Source of the DNA: Gammaproteobacteria bacterium
Lineage (GTDB): Bacteria > Pseudomonadota > Gammaproteobacteria > Pseudomonadales > Azotimanducaceae
DNA length: 11,286 nt
Direction of reading: 5' to 3'
NCBI GenBank assembly: GCA_003228415.1
Contig: QIDL01000271.1
Location: 1 to 11,286, forward strand
Of this stretch, positions 1 through 6,741 are shown one piece after another (position 1 is the first letter of the stretch; every line of letters begins with the position of its first letter). The translations under genes were made by a program, and so were the position numbers. Under the pieces are notes generated by a model that saw only the letters and a list, made by a program, of their open reading frames with translations, had not been told where the DNA came from and did no database searches.

Positions 1-621
1 AACCTTGCTGCCGGGCGTGTCGACACCAAGAAACTCTTCAATGCCTTTCTCGACGGCGATGCGACCGACATAGAGTTGAATTGGTCTCGGCAGACCCAAT
101 TCGATGGCGGCGATGGGCCGAAACAGCTCGGTGTCCACGCCGCGAACCCAGCGTACCAGATTCCTCAATCCGCGCGCCTCCAGCATGGCTTTGAGGGTTG
201 GCGTGGAATACATGGTGGCTGCTGCTCCGGAGTGGAAGCGGCGCAGGCCTGCGAAGGTCCAGCTTTCCGGAATACCAAAGCGCAGCTTCAGATACTGTGG
301 GAACAGAGTGTGGAATGAGGTGGTAAATGGCATACCCCGGTGCATGAGATACCAGCGGGCGGTCAGTCCGAGAGGCCCCTCGGTGGCAATGTGAACCGCA
401 TCCGGCTGGGCTTCTTCGATGAAGCGGCCGATGGATCGAGGGGTGGTGAGGGCCAGTCTGATCTCAGGGTAGGTAGGAGCGGGGACGTTTTTGAATCGGT
501 CCGGTCCGATTACCACGACTTCGTGGCCCCAATCCTCCATATACCGGCAAACGGTTGAGAGCGCCCGAACGACACCGTTGACCTGTGGATACCAGGCATC
601 GGTTATGAGGAGCAGGCGCAT
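1..621 (-). CDS. Glycosyltransferase family 4 (GT4), 5' part only, cut by the window edge
   Basis: The reverse complement from the ATG at 621 stays open for 207 codons to the window edge, so the C-terminal half is missing. The protein begins MRLLLITDAWYPQVNGVVRA, the Rossmann start and glycine loop of GT4 retaining transferases. Further on it has HIATEGPLGL (about residues 91-100), SFHTLFPQY (about 113-121) and, at the start of the second domain, LYVGRIAVEKGIEEFL. These match the family annotated as GDP-mannose-dependent alpha-mannosyltransferase or Agt-like glycolipid synthase, which transfers a sugar from a nucleotide donor to a lipid acceptor at the inner membrane face. The E-x7-E donor motif would lie off the window. 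An in-frame TGA six codons upstream fixes the start, although no good ribosome binding site precedes it. The family is certain; the sugar and acceptor are not known. Confidence 0.9.
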   Translation of the reverse strand, partial: MRLLLITDAWYPQVNGVVRALSTVCRYMEDWGHEVVVIGPDRFKNVPAPTYPEIRLALTTPRSIGRFIEEAQPDAVHIATEGPLGLTARWYLMHRGMPFTTSFHTLFPQYLKLRFGIPESWTFAGLRRFHSGAAATMYSTPTLKAMLEARGLRNLVRWVRGVDTELFRPIAAIELGLPRPIQLYVGRIAVEKGIEEFLGVDTPGSKV

Positions 622-799
622 GTCAGCAGCAGTTGTTCATGACTCGTCATTTCGGAGGCGGATGGTAACGACCCAAGGGCAGATCTCAACCCCTGCTGAC
701 GAATTCGGATGGCATCACAGCCGCTGAAAGTGAGAGAATGCCGGCTTTTGCCTGCCGTGCTCCTCAAAAAGGATTGCGGTGCTGAACAGGAGACATCGG
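622..799. other. Divergent intergenic region between the GT4 and flavin monooxygenase genes
   Basis: These 178 bases separate two genes transcribed away from each other and must hold promoters for both, but I see no convincing -35/-10 pair. The only structure is an 8-base inverted repeat, GTCAGCAG at 622-629 and CTGCTGAC at 693-700, whose left arm touches the GT4 start codon. The right end carries the monooxygenase ribosome binding site AGGAGA (788-793). No RNA gene is recognisable. Confidence 0.6.
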
Positions 800-2050
800 A
801 TGGCACCGGTCAACTTTGGCGCTTTTCTCGCACCTCATCATCCCATCGGGGAAAACCCGACGCTGCAGTTCCGCCGCGATCTGGACCTCGTGGAGCATCT
901 GGACCAGCTCGGTTTCGAGGAATTCTGGTGCGGAGAGCACCACTCCACCGGCTGGGAAACGATTGCTTCGCCGGAGATGTTCCTGGCTGCTGCCGGAGAG
1001 CGGTCTCATCGAATCCGTCTGGGTACCGGGGTCGTGTCACTGCCTTACCATCATCCGTTCAATGTTGCGCAGCGTATCGTGCAACTCGATCACATGACCC
1101 GAGGTCGGGTGATATTCGGCTCCGGGCCGGGGGCGCTGCCATCGGATGCCCACGTGCTCGGCATTGACCCGATGGTTCAGCGGGATCGACAGGATGAAGC
1201 GATCGGTGTGATTCGCCGGCTGCTCAGGGGCGAGGATAGATTCAGCGTCGATTCCGACTGGTTCGAGCTCAACGATGCGAAGCTGCAACTGCTGCCTGTG
1301 CAGGAGGATCTGCCATTCGCGGTCGCCTCTATGATCAGCCCCTCAGGAATGACCCTTGCCGGTAAACACAACACCGGAGTGCTCTCTATCGGATCCATGT
1401 CGACTGCCGGGTTGCAGGCACTTCCCACCCAGTGGGGCTTTGCCGAAGACAGTGCGGCCAGACACGGCAACTCGGTCGATCGAAAAAACTGGCGCATCGT
1501 GCTTTCCTGGCACCTGGCGGAAACGAAAAAGCAGGCACAGGAAGAGGCCAAACACGGTCTTTTGCGCTGGCATAACGAGTACACCGTCGGCACCCTGATG
1601 CGTCCGGGCGCGGTCGCCTATGACAACGCCGATCAGGCAATCGAAGAGATGTCCGGTGGTGATCAAGCCATGTCGATCATCGGCACGCCGGATGAACTGA
1701 TAGATACTGTTCACAGGCTGCAGACTCTGACAGGCGGTTTCGGGACGGTGATTGGTTTCGTCAACGACTGGGCGAGTCGGGAAGCGATGTTTCGCAGTTG
1801 GGATATGGTGGCTCGCTACGTGATCCCGGAAATCAACGGTATGCTCGACGCATTTCGTGAGTCGCAAGCTCATGTGATCGATCATCGAGAGGTGTTCGAC
1901 CGCGCCGGTGAGGCGGTTGTCTCGAAGATCATGGAAAACGAAAAAGCAGTTCAGGCGATGTCCGAAGAGGCCACCGCCGGGTCTGCCATTCCCGCCCATC
2001 ACGCCCCTGAACTCGGCAAGAAGTCGAACGGACAACATCAAGGAGAGTAG
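800..2050 (+). CDS. LLM-class (luciferase-like) flavin-dependent monooxygenase
   Basis: This is a 416-residue TIM-barrel oxidoreductase of the bacterial luciferase superfamily, which uses reduced flavin (FMN or F420) and usually O2. Seen in the sequence are the N-terminal strand VNFGAFLAPHHP, the FWCGEHHSTG motif (residues 42-51) typical of the group, and the block RIRLGTGVVSLPYHHPFNVA (71-90) leading to QLDHMTRGRVIFGSGPG. A segment around 175-205 (MISPSGMTLAGKH, then LSIGSM) recalls proteins annotated as limonene 1,2-monooxygenase-like, but the substrate cannot be read from sequence. The last 25 or so residues are low-complexity and probably disordered. I chose the ATG at 800 because AGGAGA lies six bases before it; a GTG at 779 would add seven basic residues without a matching ribosome binding site. 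The 3' end contains the ribosome binding site of the next gene. Confidence 0.9.
   Translation: MAPVNFGAFLAPHHPIGENPTLQFRRDLDLVEHLDQLGFEEFWCGEHHSTGWETIASPEMFLAAAGERSHRIRLGTGVVSLPYHHPFNVAQRIVQLDHMTRGRVIFGSGPGALPSDAHVLGIDPMVQRDRQDEAIGVIRRLLRGEDRFSVDSDWFELNDAKLQLLPVQEDLPFAVASMISPSGMTLAGKHNTGVLSIGSMSTAGLQALPTQWGFAEDSAARHGNSVDRKNWRIVLSWHLAETKKQAQEEAKHGLLRWHNEYTVGTLMRPGAVAYDNADQAIEEMSGGDQAMSIIGTPDELIDTVHRLQTLTGGFGTVIGFVNDWASREAMFRSWDMVARYVIPEINGMLDAFRESQAHVIDHREVFDRAGEAVVSKIMENEKAVQAMSEEATAGSAIPAHHAPELGKKSNGQHQGE
2041..2045 (+). promoter_or_regulatory. Ribosome binding site of the cyclophilin gene, inside the monooxygenase 3' end
   Basis: AGGAG lies seven bases before the ATG at 2053 and just before the upstream stop codon TAG (2048-2050). 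The layout suggests that ribosomes ending the monooxygenase reinitiate on the cyclophilin. Confidence 0.8.
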
Positions 2051-2052
2051 CT

Positions 2053-2559
2053 ATGAGTACCATTCAGGCAATATTCGAAACCAGCAAAGGTCAGATCGGC
2101 GTTGATCTGCTGCCGGAGAAAGCCCCGGTCACCGTCGCTAACTTTGTCAATCTGGTGCGGCACGGATTCTATGATGGACTCATCTTTCACCGGGTGATCG
2201 ACGACTTCATGGTTCAGGGTGGCTGTCCTCAAGGCAGGGGTACCGGTGGCCCTGGCTATCGGTTCGAGGACGAATTCGATGCCGAAATTCGGCACTCGAC
2301 GCCGGGTAAACTCTCCATGGCGAATTCCGGACCGGGCACCAACGGATCGCAATTTTTCATTACTCACGTCCCCACACCCTGGCTCGATGATGCGCACACG
2401 ATTTTTGGTGAGGTGCAGGGCGAGGAAGACCAGGTGGTGGTCAACCTGATCACACAGGGTGACACCATCACCCGTATCACCATCGAGGGTGAGGTGGACG
2501 CACTGCTCGAAGCCCAGGCGACGCGAATCGAAGAGTGGAATCAGGCGCTGGATAAGTAA
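2053..2559 (+). CDS. Cyclophilin-type peptidyl-prolyl cis-trans isomerase
   Basis: This 168-residue protein catalyses cis-trans isomerisation of Xaa-Pro bonds and acts as a folding helper. It is a single cyclophilin domain without signal peptide or membrane segment, so cytoplasmic, like the PpiB group. The active-site signature is intact: FHRVIDDFMVQGG carries R47, F52, M53 and Q55; NGSQFFIT carries Q100 and F101; PWLDDAHTIFG carries W110 and H115. The tryptophan seen in human cyclophilin A at the cyclosporin site is therefore kept. A 25-residue acidic helix-like tail (EVDALLEAQATRIEEW) extends past the usual end. It begins two bases after the monooxygenase stop and is probably cotranscribed and translationally coupled with it; a specific client is not evident. 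Confidence 0.95.
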   Translation: MSTIQAIFETSKGQIGVDLLPEKAPVTVANFVNLVRHGFYDGLIFHRVIDDFMVQGGCPQGRGTGGPGYRFEDEFDAEIRHSTPGKLSMANSGPGTNGSQFFITHVPTPWLDDAHTIFGEVQGEEDQVVVNLITQGDTITRITIEGEVDALLEAQATRIEEWNQALDK

Positions 2560-2569
2560 TGCATTCACC

Positions 2570-2598
2570 TCGACCCTGAACGCAGGGTTTGGCACAAT
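2570..2598 (+). promoter_or_regulatory. Possible sigma-70 promoter for thrS
   Basis: TCGACC (2570-2575) and CACAAT (2593-2598) are 17 bases apart and each matches the sigma-70 consensus at four of six positions. They fall in the 72-base gap before thrS, giving a leader of roughly 25-30 bases. That is too short for a T-box or an E. coli-like thrS operator. A small stem CCCTG-AACG-CAGGG (2574-2587) followed by TTT overlaps the spacer and might be a weak terminator for the upstream pair instead. Confidence 0.35.
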
Positions 2599-2631
2599 CG
2601 CGCCGATTTTTACGGCTCCGGGCACACAGTC

Positions 2632-4551
2632 ATGGTCAATATCACGCTTCCCGATGGTTCGGTCCGGTCCTTTGATGGGCCGGTGACCGGGACCGATGTG
2701 GCGGGTGATATTTCCAGGTCGCTGGCCAAAGCCGCGCTCGCCATCAAGGTCAATGGCGCGCTGCAGGACATCTATCTGCCCATCGGTGAGGATGCCGGTG
2801 TGGAGATAATTACCGCAAAAAGTACGGAAGGTCTGGATCTGCTGCGACACGATGCAGCACACGTGCTGGCCGAGGCGGTCAAGGAACTGTTTCCGAACAC
2901 TCAGGTCACCATCGGACCGAACATCGAAAACGGCTTCTACTACGACTTCGCCCGGGAGACACCTTTCACCACGGAGGATCTCGCAGTCATCGAGGCACGG
3001 ATGCACGAGATTGTGCAGCGCGATGAGGACATCCGTCGTGAGGTATGGGATCGGGACGAGGCGGTAGCGTTCTTCGAGAGTCAAGGCGAAGCGTACAAAG
3101 CAGAAATCATCGCCGGTATTCCGACAGGTGAAGAGGTCGGCCTCTACCGGCAGGGTGATTTCATCGACCTCTGCCGGGGTCCACACCTGCCTTCTACCGG
3201 CAAGCTGGGGAAGGCGTTCAAGCTCATGAGCGTTGCCGGAGCATACTGGCGCGGCGATTCGAACAACGAGATGCTGACGCGTATCTACGGTACCGCCTGG
3301 GCGAACGAAAAGGACCTCAAAGACTACCTCACGCGTCTGGAGGAGGCGGAGCGGCGCGATCATCGTCGACTCGGCAGGGAAATGGATCTGTTCCATCTGC
3401 AGGAAGAGGCGCCGGGAGCCGTGTTCTGGCATCCAAAGGGTTGGACACTGTTTCAGTGCATGATCGATTACATGCGCAGGAAGCAGATTCAGGCTGGTTA
3501 TCAAGAGGTCAGCACGCCTGAAATTATGGATAAGTCGTTGTGGGAGAAGTCGGGTCACGCCGAGAAGTTTGGCGAGAACATGTATCTCACCCAGACCCCG
3601 GACGATCGGGTCTATGCCGTGAAACCCATGAACTGTCCTGGTCATGTGCAGATATTCAAGCAGGGTATCAAGAGCTACCGGGATCTCCCCTGTTACCTCG
3701 CCGAGTTTGGCAAGGTGCATCGATACGAACCGTCCGGCGCATTGCACGGCCTGATGCGAGTGCGGGCATTTACCCAGGACGACGCGCACATCTTCTGCAC
3801 CGAAGAACAGATCACCGATGAGTGTGTTAAGGCCTCGACGCTGATCCACCAGATCTATAATGACTTCGGTTTCGATCGGGTGGTGGTGAAGTACTCCGAC
3901 CGGCCCGAGCAGCGGGTGGGTTCGGACGAAGTCTGGGACCATGCGGAAGCGGCACTCATGAAGGCGCTCAATGCCATGCAGGTGGAGTGGTCGGCGAATC
4001 CCGGTGAGGGTGCCTTCTACGGCCCCAAGCTCGAGTTCGTGCTCCGCGATGCCATCGGTCGGGACTGGCAGTGTGGAACCGTGCAGGTGGATCTGAATAT
4101 GCCTGAGCTGCTCGGTGCCACCTATGTCGATGCAGACAGTCGGCGCAAATATCCGGTGATGATCCACCGAGCGCTGTTTGGTTCACTCGAACGTTTTTGT
4201 GGCATCCTGATCGAGCATCATGCCGGTCACTTTCCCTTGTGGTTGTCGCCGCTGCAGATCGTCGTGGCGACCATTACCGACGATGCCGACGACTACGCCC
4301 GCACCGTACAGGAGCAACTTGCCGCGGCCGGACTGCGCTCCGAACTCGATCTTCGCAACGAGAAAATCTCCTACAAGGTGCGAGAACACAGCGTGACCAA
4401 GGTTCCGGCAATTTTTGTGGTCGGCAAACGGGAAGCGGAAGAGGGCACCGTGGCCATCCGGCGCCTCGGCGGCAAGGCCCAGGATGTTCGCTCATTGGAT
4501 GAGGCCATCGCTGCATTTGTGGAAGAGGCGCAAAATCCCCTCGACCGATGA
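2632..4551 (+). CDS. thrS: Threonyl-tRNA synthetase
   Basis: A class II aminoacyl-tRNA synthetase of 639 residues, full length for bacterial ThrS, which charges tRNA-Thr and hydrolyses mischarged Ser-tRNA-Thr. Domains in order are TGS (about 1-62, MVNITLPDGS), the editing domain (about 65-225) with H73 and H77 of RHDAAH and C181 and H185 of CRGPH, the catalytic core (about 243-535) and the anticodon-binding domain (about 538-635). The catalytic zinc ligands appear as C335 (MNCPGH), H386 (DDAHIF) and H512 (MIHRA), with motif 2 arginine R364 in HRYEPSG. Editing and synthesis sites both look active. There is no strong ribosome binding site, but the start fits the family. The C-terminus (EHSVTKVPAIFVVGKREAEE) looks more like alphaproteobacterial than enterobacterial ThrS. 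It is not followed by infC-rpmI-rplT. Confidence 0.98.
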   Translation: MVNITLPDGSVRSFDGPVTGTDVAGDISRSLAKAALAIKVNGALQDIYLPIGEDAGVEIITAKSTEGLDLLRHDAAHVLAEAVKELFPNTQVTIGPNIENGFYYDFARETPFTTEDLAVIEARMHEIVQRDEDIRREVWDRDEAVAFFESQGEAYKAEIIAGIPTGEEVGLYRQGDFIDLCRGPHLPSTGKLGKAFKLMSVAGAYWRGDSNNEMLTRIYGTAWANEKDLKDYLTRLEEAERRDHRRLGREMDLFHLQEEAPGAVFWHPKGWTLFQCMIDYMRRKQIQAGYQEVSTPEIMDKSLWEKSGHAEKFGENMYLTQTPDDRVYAVKPMNCPGHVQIFKQGIKSYRDLPCYLAEFGKVHRYEPSGALHGLMRVRAFTQDDAHIFCTEEQITDECVKASTLIHQIYNDFGFDRVVVKYSDRPEQRVGSDEVWDHAEAALMKALNAMQVEWSANPGEGAFYGPKLEFVLRDAIGRDWQCGTVQVDLNMPELLGATYVDADSRRKYPVMIHRALFGSLERFCGILIEHHAGHFPLWLSPLQIVVATITDDADDYARTVQEQLAAAGLRSELDLRNEKISYKVREHSVTKVPAIFVVGKREAEEGTVAIRRLGGKAQDVRSLDEAIAAFVEEAQNPLDR

Positions 4552-4616
4552 GTGGATAGATAGAGAGATAGAGAGAGTAAATTGATCTCCCCTCTTTTTC
4601 TCCGTAACATTGACCC
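4552..4616 (+). promoter_or_regulatory. thrS-MOSC gap with purine and pyrimidine tracts and a possible promoter
   Basis: A GATA/GAGA-rich purine stretch (about 4554-4577) is followed by an unbroken 18-base pyrimidine tract (4586-4603). TTGATC (4582-4587) and TAACAT (4605-4610), 17 bases apart, resemble a sigma-70 promoter, each with four of six consensus bases. Initiation would then fall at or very near the ATG at 4617, meaning a leaderless or nearly leaderless message; no ribosome binding site is present. I see no strong terminator for thrS. Confidence 0.4.
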
Positions 4617-5081
4617 ATGGAAGTACTCAATCTTTTCATCTCGACCGGACACAACTACGTCGGCCATCATGGTAAGCCGGCGGGCACCAGTGTCATTACC
4701 GAAGTAGACCGAATCGACTGTGTCGCCGGCCGCGGGATCAAGGGCGACCGTTATTTTGACCACAAGGAGAATTTCCTGGGTCAGATTACTTTTTTCGCGG
4801 ACGAAGTTTACCAGCAACTGAAGCAGGAACTCGGCATAGAGGATCGTCCGCCGTCGGCGTTTCGACGCAACGTCATTGTGCGCGGCCTGGATTTGAATGC
4901 GCTGGTCGGCAAGGAGTTCGAAGTCCAGGGGTTGCGATTCCGCGGTACCGAGGAGTGTCGTCCGTGTTACTGGATGGACCAGGCCTTCGGCCCGGGTGCG
5001 GAGGACGCGATGCACAACCGTGGCGGTCTCAGGGCGCAGATCCTGACCGACGGTTTTCTGGTGACTGGCGGTTCAAGTTGA
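4617..5081 (+). CDS. MOSC-domain protein (molybdenum-cofactor-related)
   Basis: This 154-residue protein consists almost wholly of a MOSC domain, the beta-barrel fold shared with the C-terminal part of Moco sulfurases and with YiiM/YcbX-type proteins that hand Moco or sulfur to molybdoenzymes or detoxify N-hydroxylated compounds. Visible features are GHNYVGHHGKPAG (11-23), the GRGIKGDRYFDH block (38-49), PSAFRRNVIVRGLDLN (79-94) and the cysteine segment TEECRPCYWMDQAF (111-124). C117 is the likely conserved MOSC cysteine, with C114 as a neighbour. It ends with GGLRAQILTDG. No signal peptide or membrane segment is seen, so it is cytoplasmic. It converges on the nitrate reductase operon, whose NarG needs Moco; a functional link is inferred only. 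The ATG at 4617 lacks a ribosome binding site but fits the family N-terminus. Confidence 0.88.
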   Translation: MEVLNLFISTGHNYVGHHGKPAGTSVITEVDRIDCVAGRGIKGDRYFDHKENFLGQITFFADEVYQQLKQELGIEDRPPSAFRRNVIVRGLDLNALVGKEFEVQGLRFRGTEECRPCYWMDQAFGPGAEDAMHNRGGLRAQILTDGFLVTGGSS

Positions 5082-5098
5082 ACCGATCGAGTTGATCG
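5070..5098. terminator. Two inverted repeats at the convergent MOSC/narK2 junction
   Basis: GGTTCAA-G-TTGAACC (5070-5084) is a perfect 7-base palindrome that spans the MOSC stop codon. Immediately after it, CGATC-GAGTT-GATCG (5084-5098) can form a 5-bp hairpin. The convergent gap is only 27 bases, so a shared bidirectional stop signal is plausible. Neither repeat has a T-tract, and the one-base centre of the first cannot form a normal hairpin loop without opening pairs, so intrinsic termination is uncertain. Confidence 0.35.
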
Positions 5099-5108
5099 AA
5101 TAGAGGCC

Positions 5109-6716
5109 CTACGGATTCTTCACGTAGGCGTTCGGTCGCAGGTAAAACCACCAGTTCAGCACCAGACACACCGCATAAAATATGGCAAAGCCGTACAAGG
5201 CATATTCCGGAGTGGTGGCGTTGATCTGCTCACCGAATACCTTGGGAATGATGAAAGCGCCGTAGGCGGCTACCGCCGATGTCCAACCCAGCGCCGGGCC
5301 TGCCTGCTCCTGATCGAAAACCATGGCGATGGTTCTGAAGGTTGAGCCGTTGCCGACCCCGGTAGCAGCGAACAATAAGATGAACAGCAGGAAGAACGGC
5401 CAGAAGTAGACTTCGGGTGTTGCCGAGTGATAGGCCGCAGACATGAAATAGGCCACACCCAGGGCAGACAGAATCATGATGATGGACACCATCTGAGTGA
5501 CCTTGGCGCCACCTACCTTGTCGGCTATCTTCCCGCCAATAGGCCGAATCAATGCGCCGATAAACGGTCCCATCCAGGCGAACATCAGTGCGCTTGGACC
5601 ATTGGCGTTCACCGCATCGTGTACCAGCACGCCGTCCGGCCCCATCACATGAGTGAAACCAAAGATAACCTTGATGGACAATGGAAAGGCGGCCGAGTAG
5701 CCAATGAAGGATCCAAAGGTCATGGTGTAGATGACCGTCATCGCCCAGGTGTGCTTGTTGTTGAATATCTGATACTGGCGTTTCAGATTTTCCTGCAGTT
5801 CTCCACGGGTGAAGTACCGAAGCGCGACCACGGTACCGACGATCACCAGGGGCAGTACCACCCACATGTTCAGCAGCCCTATGCCAAGAGGGGGTGGAAG
5901 TAACAGATAAAGGCCGATGCAGGCGGCGATCAAGGCAATGAGCAGCAACATCGTGATCTTCACCATGGCCCAGGGCGGACTGCCCGGATGGGGTGTCACG
6001 TGGTCGGTGGTGAGGTTGTTCATGCCAAACCAGCCGAAGAATGCCAGAGGAATCAGAAAGATCAGCCAGATGAATCCGGCGTTGTGGATGTAAGTCTCGG
6101 TACCCGCGGGAATCTTGCCCACCAGAGTGCCGCTGCTGTTCACCAGCGTCATCGACTCCCCGCCAAAGACGCCCATGGTCATCACCAGCGGAATCAGAAT
6201 CTGCATGGTGGTGACACCGAAGTTACCCAGGCCCGCGTTCAGCCCCAGTGACGTGCCCTGCACCCGCTTCGGATAGAAAAAGCTGATGTTGGACATGGAA
6301 GAGGCGAAATTGCCGCCACCGAAGCCGGACAACAGCGCCAGAAGCTGAAATGTCCACAGTGGTGTGTCCGCACTCTTCAACGCAAATCCGGTGCCTACCG
6401 CCGGGATCATCAGCAGAGCGGTGGTGAAGAAGATGGTGTTGCGACCACCGGCGATCCTGATGAAGAAGGTACTGGGAATCCGCAGCGTAGCACCGGCCAG
6501 GCCGGCGATGGAGGAAAGGGTGAATAGCTCGCCCTGGCTGAACGGAAAACCCAGGTTGAGCATCTGTACGGTGATGATGCCCCAGTACAACCAGACTGCG
6601 AACCCGCACAGAAGGCTTGGGATGGAGATCCATAAATTCCTGGTAGCAACACGCTTACCAGTGCTCTCCCAGAATTCGTCGTTCTCGACATCCCATTCTT
6701 TGATGTTTGCCTTCAC
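5109..6716 (-). CDS. narK2: NarK2-type nitrate/nitrite transporter (MFS, NNP family)
   Basis: A 535-residue inner-membrane transporter of the nitrate-nitrite porter family, probably exchanging cytoplasmic nitrite for outside nitrate. Both nitrate signatures are clear: GFGGGNFASSMSNISFFYPK (131-150), and GVGNGSTFRTIAMVF with QAGPALGWTSAVAAYGAF (453-488). R79 (ATLRIPSTF) and R391 (GALIRPIGGK) are the likely substrate-binding arginines matching R89 and R305 of E. coli NarK. I count about 14 hydrophobic segments, two of them (about 253-273 and 280-300) inserted between the usual TM6 and TM7, which explains the length above the roughly 460 residues of E. coli NarK. It starts with GTG at 6716, with AAGGTG (6725-6730) upstream and 25 bases after the previous stop, so it is the last gene of the operon. 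The NarK2 label rests on motif resemblance, not a tree. Confidence 0.9.
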   Translation of the reverse strand: MKANIKEWDVENDEFWESTGKRVATRNLWISIPSLLCGFAVWLYWGIITVQMLNLGFPFSQGELFTLSSIAGLAGATLRIPSTFFIRIAGGRNTIFFTTALLMIPAVGTGFALKSADTPLWTFQLLALLSGFGGGNFASSMSNISFFYPKRVQGTSLGLNAGLGNFGVTTMQILIPLVMTMGVFGGESMTLVNSSGTLVGKIPAGTETYIHNAGFIWLIFLIPLAFFGWFGMNNLTTDHVTPHPGSPPWAMVKITMLLLIALIAACIGLYLLLPPPLGIGLLNMWVVLPLVIVGTVVALRYFTRGELQENLKRQYQIFNNKHTWAMTVIYTMTFGSFIGYSAAFPLSIKVIFGFTHVMGPDGVLVHDAVNANGPSALMFAWMGPFIGALIRPIGGKIADKVGGAKVTQMVSIIMILSALGVAYFMSAAYHSATPEVYFWPFFLLFILLFAATGVGNGSTFRTIAMVFDQEQAGPALGWTSAVAAYGAFIIPKVFGEQINATTPEYALYGFAIFYAVCLVLNWWFYLRPNAYVKNP

Positions 6717-6741
6717 AGTCTATACACCTTGTTGTACCTGT

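Noticed and set aside
779..799. GTG at 779 as an earlier start for the monooxygenase
   Set aside because: It would bury the AGGAGA ribosome binding site in the coding sequence and add NRRHR-type residues not expected before the barrel's first strand.
603..806. A 67-codon minus-strand frame covering the divergent gap
   Set aside because: It overlaps the glycosyltransferase start in another frame, lacks a domain, and would leave no room for promoters.
709..1167. A 152-codon plus-strand frame overlapping the monooxygenase start
   Set aside because: It is out of frame with the monooxygenase, which has strong family motifs from its start codon; the translation is arginine- and glycine-rich shadow sequence.
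1343..2041. A 232-codon minus-strand frame opposite the monooxygenase
   Set aside because: Same antisense shadow effect, with no family-like sequence.
2560..2631. A T-box riboswitch or E. coli-type tRNA-like operator before thrS
   Set aside because: The gap is only 72 bases, with one 5-bp stem and no tRNA-like or antiterminator structure.
2038..4167. A 709-codon open frame on the minus strand opposite the cyclophilin and thrS
   Set aside because: It lies wholly antisense to two certain genes, has no recognisable domain, and long antisense frames arise when G/C-ending codons on one strand remove stops on the other. Its length is striking, but conservation will follow ThrS.
4582..5100. TTGAT half-sites at 4582 and 5092 as possible FNR boxes
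   Set aside because: Neither is followed after four bases by ATCAA, and neither lies before an operon that would use FNR; the nar promoter is outside the window.
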